From: Candidatus Zixiibacteriota bacterium
GTDB lineage: Bacteria; Zixibacteria; MSB-5A5; GN15; FEB-12
Direction of reading: 5' to 3'
DNA: 64,000 nt
Assembly: GCA_040756055.1 (NCBI GenBank)
Contig: JBFLZR010000001.1
Span: forward strand, 499,849-563,848
Part shown: in pieces, positions 51,502 to 59,020 of the stretch
Position numbering within the stretch: the first letter of the stretch is position 1
Layout: each line of letters begins with the position of its first letter
Made by a program: the position numbers and the translations under genes
The notes under the pieces: generated by a model
Database searches by the model: none
What the model was told of the DNA's origin: nothing
The model's input: the letters and a program-made list of their open reading frames with translations, nothing else

Positions 51502-53784
51502 ATGAAAAGCACATCAATCAGTTCGAAGATCCTTAGTGGTCTTCTCATAATAGCGGCGGGTGTGCTGCTGATCAACACCTCCGCCGTGGCAACGAAAACT
51601 TTCGAGCCCGTCTTCAGTCCGTCACTCGATGCGGTAAAGACGACCGTTGCCATCAGCATCGATGGCCAGCTCAACGATTCCGGTTGGCTCATGGCCGGAC
51701 AGGCCGACAACTTCACCGAGCGTTCGCCCAACGATCTGGGGCAGCCCGATGTTGAGACCAAGGCCTATATAACTTATGACGAGAATAATCTGTACGTGGC
51801 TTTCATCTGTCTGGATGATCCGGCGTCGATTCGCGCCACCATGTGCCAGCGTGACCAGTTCGATAACGATGATGCTGTGGCGCTTCTTATCGATACTTAT
51901 GGCGACGCTGCCTGGGCGTACGAATTTCTTGTGAATCCTTATGGAGTCCAGAAAGACCGGCTGTGGACGAGTGTCGCGGGCGAAGATTCCGGTTTCGATT
52001 TGATTTGGGAATCGGCGGCTCATGTTACCGACTCCGGCTATCAGGTCGAAATTGCCATTCCATTTTCGAGTCTTCGCTTTCCCAACAAGGATGTGCAGAG
52101 CTGGAAGGTGGACTTCTGGCGTGAACGTCCCCGCGAAAGCTTCAAACAGTACTCGTGGGCGGCCTATGACCGTAACGATCAGTGTTGGGTTTGTCAGTGG
52201 GGCACCGTGAACGGCATCAGTGACGTTCAGCCGGGCAAAGGCTTTGAAATCCTTCCGTCGGTAGTCGCCAACCAGACTGGCGCTCTGGTTGACCGCAACG
52301 ATCCCAATTCCGATTTCGAGAATGAGAAGATTGACGGTGATATCGCCCTGAATGCCAAGTATTCGGTGTCCTCCGACGTCTCCCTTGAAGGAACACTGAA
52401 CCCGGATTTCAGCCAGATTGAGGCCGACGCGGCGCAGATCGATGTCAACACGACTATCGCCCTGTTCTACCCCGAAAGACGGCCGTTCTTCCAGGAAGGG
52501 TCCGATATTTTCCGCACCCTGTTCAACTCGTTTTATACCAGGACGGTAAATGATCCAAAATTCGCGGCGAAATTGATCGGGCGTACGGACAAATACAATA
52601 TCGGTTTCCTGACTGCTCTCGATGAAAATACGCCTTATATGATTCCGATGGAGGAAGGAAGCATTCTACTGAATACCGGCGAAAGCTATGTTAACGTTTT
52701 GCGCGGGTCCGGCACCGTAGGCGGTGACAGCCGGGTTGGTTTCCTCCTTGCCGACCGTCGTTTCGACAATGCCGGCTCCAACTCCGTATTGGCGTTTGAC
52801 CACGATATAAGGCTCTCAAGAGCTCTCAGGTTCGATGGTCAGTATATTCTCACGCACACAGCGGAGCACGATGAAGCTGGCGAGACATCGGGGCTTGAAG
52901 GCATCACCATTGACAATGGCAATCACAGCATCGTGTTTGACGGTGAATCGTTTTATGGTAATGCCGTGATCTCCAGGTTGCGGCATAACTCCCGTCACCT
53001 GAATGTTCAAGTGACCTACGACCAGGTGAGTCCGACCTATCGAACCGAAGTTGGTTATGATCCACTTGCCAACGGCAGAAGGATACAGTATTTCACCGGT
53101 TACCACATTAGACCGGCTACGGGCCTGTTTCAGAGGATCACACCTCAGGTTTATATCATGAGGAAGTGGAACTACGATGGTCAGAGGAAGGATATCCTCA
53201 CCAACTTCAGCCTTGACAACAGCCTCAGATACGCGCAATTGAATTTCGGCGCTGCCTATAATTTCGGTTCGCAAATGTGGGATGGAGTCGAGTTCGATAA
53301 TTTGTGGCACGCGGAGTTTTATGTCAACGCTCAGCCGACCGATGCTGTCGGTCTGAACTTCAATATATCGCGGTCCAAGACAGTGGCCCTGTTCGCTCTG
53401 GCCAAGGGTGACGAAACCGGCGTCTTCGCGGCGCTCAGCCTCAAGCCTCTTGACAGGCTGACGATCGAGCCGACGCTCAACTATGCCAGAAGCACTCATG
53501 AGGAAACAGGTGAGGAACTTTACGACGGTTATATCACCAGAACCAGATTTCAGCTGCAGGCAAACAAGGAGCTTTCGGTTCGTCTGGTGGTGCAGTATAA
53601 TGACTTCCGCCAGCGCTGGGATATTGACCCGCTTTTCACATACCGGCTGAGTTCATTCTCGGTATTCTATGTCGGTTCGACCTATGATTACGCGCAGTTC
53701 AACCCGGCGCAGGATGAAACCTCACAGTGGTCACTTACTTCGCGGCAGTTCTTCATGAAGCTGCAGTATCTGTTCCAGATTTAA
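51502..53784 (+). CDS. CBM9-like/DUF5916 outer-membrane protein
   Basis: Signal peptide (about 1-28), then a carbohydrate-binding family 9-like domain (about 45-230; IDGQLNDSGWLMA, YDENNLYVAFICLDDP, SGYQVEIAIPFSSL), then a long DUF5916 region rich in alternating strands. The middle contains FYPERRPFFQEGSDIF, a DUF5916 hallmark. The C-terminus ends in a strand LQYLFQI, consistent with an outer-membrane barrel, although the last residue is Ile. Such 700-800-residue proteins are typical of FCB bacteria and are predicted to sit at the cell surface. AAGGGG lies before the ATG. Confidence 0.87.
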   Translation: MKSTSISSKILSGLLIIAAGVLLINTSAVATKTFEPVFSPSLDAVKTTVAISIDGQLNDSGWLMAGQADNFTERSPNDLGQPDVETKAYITYDENNLYVAFICLDDPASIRATMCQRDQFDNDDAVALLIDTYGDAAWAYEFLVNPYGVQKDRLWTSVAGEDSGFDLIWESAAHVTDSGYQVEIAIPFSSLRFPNKDVQSWKVDFWRERPRESFKQYSWAAYDRNDQCWVCQWGTVNGISDVQPGKGFEILPSVVANQTGALVDRNDPNSDFENEKIDGDIALNAKYSVSSDVSLEGTLNPDFSQIEADAAQIDVNTTIALFYPERRPFFQEGSDIFRTLFNSFYTRTVNDPKFAAKLIGRTDKYNIGFLTALDENTPYMIPMEEGSILLNTGESYVNVLRGSGTVGGDSRVGFLLADRRFDNAGSNSVLAFDHDIRLSRALRFDGQYILTHTAEHDEAGETSGLEGITIDNGNHSIVFDGESFYGNAVISRLRHNSRHLNVQVTYDQVSPTYRTEVGYDPLANGRRIQYFTGYHIRPATGLFQRITPQVYIMRKWNYDGQRKDILTNFSLDNSLRYAQLNFGAAYNFGSQMWDGVEFDNLWHAEFYVNAQPTDAVGLNFNISRSKTVALFALAKGDETGVFAALSLKPLDRLTIEPTLNYARSTHEETGEELYDGYITRTRFQLQANKELSVRLVVQYNDFRQRWDIDPLFTYRLSSFSVFYVGSTYDYAQFNPAQDETSQWSLTSRQFFMKLQYLFQI

Positions 53785-53812
53785 TGGTTTGTGTTGATAT
53801 TGGTGGAGGCAG

Positions 53813-53842
53813 AAGGCCGGTGAGATTCTCACCGGCCTTTCC
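53813..53842 (+). terminator. intrinsic terminator after the DUF5916 gene
   Basis: A perfect 12-bp stem (AAGGCCGGTGAG and CTCACCGGCCTT) with a 3-base loop, followed by TCCTTT. Good rho-independent form. Confidence 0.85.
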
Positions 53843-53923
53843 TTTGCAAGTGGTTTGACGCTGTGTCATCCTTTACATCTGCTCAGGTGTCATTGTAATT
53901 TAGAATCAGAAAAGGAGAGCAAG

Positions 53924-54958
53924 ATGTACAGCGCAGTAATATCCCGAAGCTTCTTGTTTGGTTTAGTTGGCCTCTGTCTAATTTTCGTAGCCTGTCTTGA
54001 GCGTACAGAGTCTATCACAGTGGACCCTAACGGTAACACCACCATAAGGGCGGAATTCAACGGTAGGAAAAAGGCCTTCGACCCTCCGGTGGCGCTTCCG
54101 TTGGAGCCCGAGTGGACCATCTTAACAAGAAATCTGGACTCAGCCGATGTCGATGACATTCGCATGGAATTGGTGGCGGAAAAAACAGTACCTTATGGTG
54201 AGCTAATTCCGGATTCGTATGGTAGCAGCACCGATGATTCTCTCGGGGGAAATTTTCGCTTTCCCACTGAGGTGAAGATGTGGTCTAAAGACGGCCGTAC
54301 CTACTATGAATTCCGACGCACCTATATTGCTCGAAAATACGCAGCTACCAACATAACGGGCGGGATCTTGTGGGATCAAGAACTTGAAAACCGTGTTCTC
54401 GAAGTGGGTATTTTCAGTGTCTCGGAGCAAGACCGTCAGGATTACCTCAACCAGTATACCGACGCTCTAGGTTATCTTCACTGGCGCCTGCTGTGGGAGA
54501 CTATGGGCCGTCTCGTGCAGGACAATCAAGTCACGTTGGCAACAAAAGCAGAAGTTGAGCAGGCAGCGCTACGATATGTTGAGAGTATTGTCACACCGGT
54601 CAGGGTCCTTGGCATCCTGGGTAAGCCGGAGAATTCCATAGCTCCCGCGCTTGACAATCTGGAAACAGAAGTACATGATAGTTTTTACAGGATCTTCTCC
54701 GACATGGTCGGGGGGGACAAAACGACCGTGTTGCGGCAATTCAAAAGCAAATTTGCTGCTGTCATCCTCGACTATAATATTACTGAGTCGCTGGCCGGGC
54801 AGACTATATCGGTTACACTTGATCTGCCGGGGACCGTCATTGCGACCAATGGATGGGTTGACCCTGAAAAGCAAGGTGGTGTTGACTGGAACTTCAAAGG
54901 GGAAGATATATTTGACGCAGATGTGTCTCTTTACGCTCTTTCGGTTGTAGAACACTGA
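53924..54958 (+). CDS. lipoprotein of unknown function preceding an ECF sigma gene
   Basis: ATG 53924 has AAAGGAG at ideal distance and gives a lipoprotein signal with lipobox VAC near residue 24. The remainder (about 320 residues) shows no family I recognise. An early beta-rich part (VDPNGNTTIRAEFNGRKK) precedes a helical region with many Leu and Glu, ending in another beta segment (VDWNFKGEDIFDADVSLYAL). It lies 28 bp before the sigma factor gene and is probably in the same operon. It may be a sensor or target of that sigma system. Confidence 0.65.
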   Translation: MYSAVISRSFLFGLVGLCLIFVACLERTESITVDPNGNTTIRAEFNGRKKAFDPPVALPLEPEWTILTRNLDSADVDDIRMELVAEKTVPYGELIPDSYGSSTDDSLGGNFRFPTEVKMWSKDGRTYYEFRRTYIARKYAATNITGGILWDQELENRVLEVGIFSVSEQDRQDYLNQYTDALGYLHWRLLWETMGRLVQDNQVTLATKAEVEQAALRYVESIVTPVRVLGILGKPENSIAPALDNLETEVHDSFYRIFSDMVGGDKTTVLRQFKSKFAAVILDYNITESLAGQTISVTLDLPGTVIATNGWVDPEKQGGVDWNFKGEDIFDADVSLYALSVVEH

Positions 54959-54986
54959 ATGGTTTTGAAGAGTCGGAATCAAGACG

Positions 54987-55511
54987 ATGGAAATCAAAGC
55001 TGTACACGATTATTCCAGCATTGTATCTGAACTCAACGATGACGTTTTCCGGTTGATTCGCCGAATTGTCGGCGACAGGGATCAGGCTTTGGACCTGACA
55101 CAAGATGTTTTCGTGAAGATTTTGTCCGGTGATATTAAAATCAAAGACTGGTCACGGCGCAGAGCCTATGTGCTCAAATCAGCCTTCAATGTTGCCCTCA
55201 ATTTCAAGAGGGATCGCGGCCGGCGGACAGCCAAACACGAATTGATTCGGCAGCAGGCAGAAACGCTTGATGAACAGCACCAGGTCACGCCGGAACTTGA
55301 CGATACCTGCGTCAGGCTAACCGCTGCCCTTGAAAGTCTGGCCGCAAAACAGAGAGAGGCGCTGACGCTGCGATTTTTTGGAGATTTGAGTATTGCTGAA
55401 GTGGCGCTAATCATGTCAGTCTCGGTGGGCGCTGTCAAAGTGCATCTGGCCAGAGGACTGAAGAATCTGCATCGCTTGATGCGCGAAGATTCACAAAAGG
55501 AGTTAATATGA
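54987..55511 (+). CDS. ECF-family RNA polymerase sigma factor
   Basis: Group 4 sigma factor of 174 residues with region 2 (DDVFRLIRRIVGDRDQALDLTQDVFVKI, quoted in short: QALDLTQDVFVKI is the core) and region 4 (AKQREALTLRFFGDLSIAEV and SVGAVKVHLARGLKNL). It initiates transcription at extracytoplasmic-stress promoters. The stop overlaps the start of the anti-sigma gene (ATGA), the usual arrangement. The upstream lipoprotein is likely part of the same unit. No target promoter motif was identified. Confidence 0.93.
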   Translation: MEIKAVHDYSSIVSELNDDVFRLIRRIVGDRDQALDLTQDVFVKILSGDIKIKDWSRRRAYVLKSAFNVALNFKRDRGRRTAKHELIRQQAETLDEQHQVTPELDDTCVRLTAALESLAAKQREALTLRFFGDLSIAEVALIMSVSVGAVKVHLARGLKNLHRLMREDSQKELI

Positions 55512-56029
55512 ATTGCGGAAAATATGAAGAGGAACTTGCCCTGTATGCGATGGGGGAACTCAACTGTGGAAAGGCGGAAGAACTCAGGCTGCATATGGAA
55601 GGATGTGAGAGTTGTCGAGACACCGTTCGTGAATACGAGAACATGATGACAGCCTTTACCCGATCTAAAGAGAGTGACCTCACCGAAATCGAGAAACTTC
55701 GTCTTGAAAATAGCGTATTCCGGCATGTTGCTGCCAGGTTTGTGTTGCGCTCGAAAGGCGGACGGTCCCGCCTCGTACCATATCTGCTGAGGGTAGCGGC
55801 TGCCTTGGTCGTTTTCCTGTTTGGCTACGGTGTGAGTCACGTGTTTGATTCCAGCAACCGCCCGGTACCTGTAACCAGCTTACAGATGATGTCAGGGCTG
55901 ACAGAGGGGGAATACAGATACACCACCGCTACATCACAGCTTCGGTTCTCCGCAGAGGGACTCAAGCTGATTGCCAGGGGGCAATCGGCTCTGCCAGACA
56001 AAAAAACGAGGCCCACGGATAATCCGTGA
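55508..56029 (+). CDS. zinc-finger anti-sigma factor
   Basis: N-terminal zinc anti-sigma domain with H29, C33 and C36 (LRLHMEGCESC), one membrane helix at about 91-110, and a short periplasmic tail. It is expected to hold the ECF factor inactive at the membrane. Its start overlaps the sigma gene stop. The tail is rich in Ser and Thr. The last codons (KKTRPTDNP) coincide with the poly-A and hairpin that form a terminator for the opposite strand. Confidence 0.88.
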   Translation: MNCGKYEEELALYAMGELNCGKAEELRLHMEGCESCRDTVREYENMMTAFTRSKESDLTEIEKLRLENSVFRHVAARFVLRSKGGRSRLVPYLLRVAAALVVFLFGYGVSHVFDSSNRPVPVTSLQMMSGLTEGEYRYTTATSQLRFSAEGLKLIARGQSALPDKKTRPTDNP

Positions 56030-56035
56030 ACCTCG
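56000..56035 (-). terminator. intrinsic terminator of locus 3 overlapping the anti-sigma 3' end
   Basis: On the minus strand CGAGG-TTC-ACGGAT pairs with ATCCGT-GGG-CCTCG (an interrupted 11-bp stem), followed by CGTTTTTTTG. The T-run is the poly-A tract at the end of the anti-sigma reading frame, so the terminator lies partly inside that gene. Confidence 0.75.
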
Positions 56036-56074
56036 CAGAGCAGAAAAGCATCTATTCAAAGTATCAGATCGGGC

Positions 56075-58234
56075 TCAGTCCCTATCCTCCCCCCGGCGGT
56101 AGCGATCACCGTAGCCGTGGATCTTGTACTCTATCAGTCTGTCCGGTGACAGGTTCTTATAGCCGCGCTCCTGCATCTTCCGAATAAAGTCCGGCGTGAC
56201 ATCGTGAATCCGCATTGCCACCAAATCGGACGGGTCGACGTCATCATATCCCAACTCCGCCAGACCCTTTATGAAGTAGGGATCCACCCGATGAATCTGC
56301 ATTTCCACCAGTTTCGACGGACTGAGATGTGAATAGCCGAGTTCGGACAACGCCCTGATCACCTCGAGGTCTACACGGTGAATCCGCATCTGAACCAGTG
56401 TCGAGGGATCCAGATTCTTGTAACCGAGTCCTCCGAGTTCCGCGACATACTCCGGAGATACGCCGTGAATGCTCATCTCGACCAGCTTTGAGGGATTGAT
56501 GTTGTCATAGCCGATCTCGCTGAAACGGCGAATATAGTCGGGATCAACCCGGTGTATTCGCATTTCCACGAGCTTGGATGGAGCGATGTTTCTGTGTCCG
56601 AATTTACCGAGCTGTTCGATATATTCCGGCGTCACGCCGTGAATACGCATTTCTACCAGACGGTCCGAATCCAGGTCTTTGTAGCCGAGACGGTCGAGAT
56701 CCTTGATGAATTCCGGAGAGGCCCCGTGGATGTACATGGCAATCAGCTGGTCCAGCGACAAATAGTCATAGCCCAGCTCGGCCAGCCCGCGGGCAAAAGC
56801 CAGATCAACATCAATCAGGGCCATCGAGACCAGCTTATTGTCGGACCTGATTCGATATCCGAGTTTCTCCATCTGGTCGACATAGTCGGGATCGGGACGG
56901 AAATGACATTCGCCATCACCCCAGAGTCCGTCCTTGTCGCGGGAAACATCGCCCTCGAAATAAAACGTGCCGGCATCGCGCACCAGCCTGAACTGAACGT
57001 TGTCTCCATCGGTCAATCCCTGGAGCTTGTTTAGATCAACAGGGAAGGAGGTCTGGCCTCTCCTTGTGAATCTCAGAGTAAGGGTGGGTCGGTCGGAGTC
57101 GTCCGATTGCTCCAGTTCCCAGTCGCCATCGATATCTCCTGACTGCCGCTGATAGACATTGTCAGCCTGGGCATTGACCTTGGCCGGCACAAGCGCGGTG
57201 GTCATACTTATGGTCAGCGCCAAGACTGTTACTACCGCAGCCGTGCTGATCAGGCTGAAACTCTGCCATCGGCTGCGAACATCAGGCACACCCGCCAGTC
57301 GTCTTACACGATGCAGCAGCGAGGTGCCATCGGCGGCCGGAGCAAGGTGCGGACGAGGCGATCGCAAGGCTTCGAGATTTGCCAGCGCTCTCGCATACGC
57401 GACCCGATCACCACAGGTATCCACCGCCAGGTCATCACAAATGTGCTCCCGCTCCATTCGGATCTGTTTGGAGATAAACCATACAGCGGGGTTGAAGAAC
57501 AGCAGTGTCTCGATTGCCGTCTGAAGATAATTTATGAGAACGTCGTGGCGACGTATGTGTGCCAGTTCGTGCGCGAGAATCATCTGAAGATCGGTCGCGC
57601 TCAAGTTCGTGAAGACCGTAACCGGCAACAATACCGCCGGTTTTATCCAGCCGACCACACAGGGGGTTTTTAGAAATGGTGACTGCATCAGAGTCACGCG
57701 CTGCCGAACACCCAACCTGTTAGACAGGTGTGTAAGGGTTGCGAGCCATTTTCCGGGGACGGGTTGCGAGCCAAGGCGTACCAACCTGTTGGCGTGACGC
57801 CACCCGAAGACATGATAAAGCGAGAGCCACGCAACACCCATAAGCCACGCCAGGAAAATCCAGGAGCCGGGCGTACTTTGCTTGAGCAAGTCCAGTCCGG
57901 TCGTGGTGTAGAATACCACATCACTCCCCTCAGAATCTGCTGTTTCAGTCAAAGATGGCGTTTCAGCACCAATCACCTGCGTAGTGTTTTGAGTGGCAGT
58001 TGCGTGCCCTTGATTTGGCGAGTGATATGTGACAGTCAGAATGCTCAGGGGAAGGATTAGTCCCAGGGCTATGCAAGTTGACAGATATCTGATCTGGGGG
58101 CGAACTCGACGGGCGCCCGCAAGCAACGCAGCCGTAATTGCGGCCACAAGCACCCCCAACCACAGCGAATGAATCAGCACCCACACCACGGTTTCGGCTG
58201 TGCTGTGTACGGTTAAAAGTAAGCTTTCACTCAT
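56075..58234 (-). CDS. BlaR1-like M56 peptidase with nine 29-residue repeats (locus 3)
   Basis: Membrane metallopeptidase with hydrophobic segments near 17-38, 53-70, 125-142 and 335-355, and zinc motif HELAH at 222-226. After the last membrane segment comes a beta-rich domain (about 365-455; GDWELEQSDDSDRPTLTLRF). Then nine tandem units of 29 residues follow (460-719) with consensus LVEMRIHGVTPEYIxxLxxLG. The repeats are periplasmic by topology and replace the penicillin-sensor domain, so they probably bind an unknown signal or protein. The gene overlaps the BlaI stop by 4 bp (ATGA). Confidence 0.9.
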   Translation of the reverse strand: MSESLLLTVHSTAETVVWVLIHSLWLGVLVAAITAALLAGARRVRPQIRYLSTCIALGLILPLSILTVTYHSPNQGHATATQNTTQVIGAETPSLTETADSEGSDVVFYTTTGLDLLKQSTPGSWIFLAWLMGVAWLSLYHVFGWRHANRLVRLGSQPVPGKWLATLTHLSNRLGVRQRVTLMQSPFLKTPCVVGWIKPAVLLPVTVFTNLSATDLQMILAHELAHIRRHDVLINYLQTAIETLLFFNPAVWFISKQIRMEREHICDDLAVDTCGDRVAYARALANLEALRSPRPHLAPAADGTSLLHRVRRLAGVPDVRSRWQSFSLISTAAVVTVLALTISMTTALVPAKVNAQADNVYQRQSGDIDGDWELEQSDDSDRPTLTLRFTRRGQTSFPVDLNKLQGLTDGDNVQFRLVRDAGTFYFEGDVSRDKDGLWGDGECHFRPDPDYVDQMEKLGYRIRSDNKLVSMALIDVDLAFARGLAELGYDYLSLDQLIAMYIHGASPEFIKDLDRLGYKDLDSDRLVEMRIHGVTPEYIEQLGKFGHRNIAPSKLVEMRIHRVDPDYIRRFSEIGYDNINPSKLVEMSIHGVSPEYVAELGGLGYKNLDPSTLVQMRIHRVDLEVIRALSELGYSHLSPSKLVEMQIHRVDPYFIKGLAELGYDDVDPSDLVAMRIHDVTPDFIRKMQERGYKNLSPDRLIEYKIHGYGDRYRRGEDRD
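56078..56857 (-). repeat. tandem 87-bp coding repeat, nine units
   Basis: Encodes residues 460-719 of the M56 protein. Each unit is 29 residues; the middle six are closest, with LVEMRIH or a close variant in five of them. The first unit (KLVSMALIDVDLAFARGLAELG) and the last (RLIEYKIHGYGDRYR) are more diverged, the usual pattern of a protein array with degenerate ends. Unit-to-unit DNA identity is moderate, so this is an old expansion, not a recent duplication. Confidence 0.88.
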
Positions 58235-58617
58235 TGGGACTCCTCTTCCATTTGATCCAGCAACTTTCTTATCTCCAAAAGCTCTTCTCTGGACGCCGGT
58301 CGTGCTGAAAGCGCCCTCATGACAAGGCTGCTCATAGAGTTGTTGAAGGCTTTGTCCATAAGGTGGGTTATCATCTTGGTTTGAGTCTGCTCCAGGCTGA
58401 CGTCGACACGGTAAACATGAGCCCGCTGACTTTCGTCGCGCTTCACCAAGCCCTTGTCAGCCATGATCTGAAGGAGCTTCAGGACAGTTGTGTAGCCCCG
58501 ACGCGGGTGATCCGGCAGTTTTTGATGAATTTCTTTGACAGTACCCGGACCGTGCTCCCATAGGACCCTGAGAACATCCAATTCCGCATCAGTCGGCTTA
58601 ACTTGTTTAAGTACCAT
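58231..58617 (-). CDS. BlaI/MecI-type repressor (locus 3)
   Basis: Winged-helix repressor of 128 residues: PTDAELDVLRVLWEHGPGTVKEI, recognition helix YTTVLKLLQIMADKGLV, wing RAHVYRV, and dimer helices (MDKAFNNSMSSLVMRAL). It is more like classical BlaI in helix 1 than the other two repressors here. The start of its M56 partner overlaps its stop. One inverted repeat, TACGAA-N4-TTCGTA, lies 73 bp upstream. Confidence 0.9.
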   Translation of the reverse strand: MVLKQVKPTDAELDVLRVLWEHGPGTVKEIHQKLPDHPRRGYTTVLKLLQIMADKGLVKRDESQRAHVYRVDVSLEQTQTKMITHLMDKAFNNSMSSLVMRALSARPASREELLEIRKLLDQMEEESQ

Positions 58618-58689
58618 AAGTTATCTCCAATATTAAGCCTCTCTGGCCAGACCGAGGCACAGATTTTCCAAAAAATAGACAATTATTAT

Positions 58690-58705
58690 TACGAAGGGTT
58701 TCGTA
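58690..58705. promoter_or_regulatory. BlaI operator of locus 3
   Basis: Perfect-arm inverted repeat TACGAA-GGGT-TTCGTA, within the longer match TTACGAA...TTCGTAGTAA. It has the same 6-4-6 form as the operators of the other two BlaI loci. No second site was seen. The rest of the 403-bp gap 58618-59020 holds AT-rich sequence without a supported gene. Confidence 0.65.
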
Positions 58706-59020
58706 GTAAGGTTTCAAAAAAAATCGGCGGATGGTTTTTTTCTACTGACGAGATGACGCAGAAATCTGGAAAGCGCCGGATATCAAACCGTCATACGCCA
58801 GAGATAGTGTCGTTGTCATAACCGGATTTTTCCGAATCCCCCATTTGACATTTTTTATTCTCGGTTCGCAGAAGATTTGCATCTAACAGCTTGCCAAAAG
58901 ACCACAATTGCTGCAGAATAAATGATAAATCAAAACGAACGGTGCTTTCTGCCGTCTTTTATGAAACATGCTTTTCCGATTCGAAAGGTTACACCAAAGA
59001 GATCAAACAAGGAAATTTAT

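Noticed and set aside
56078-56857. Repeat array considered as CRISPR or DNA satellite
   Set aside because: The repeats are in frame, 87 bp long, diverged at DNA level and conserved at protein level, so they are a protein array.
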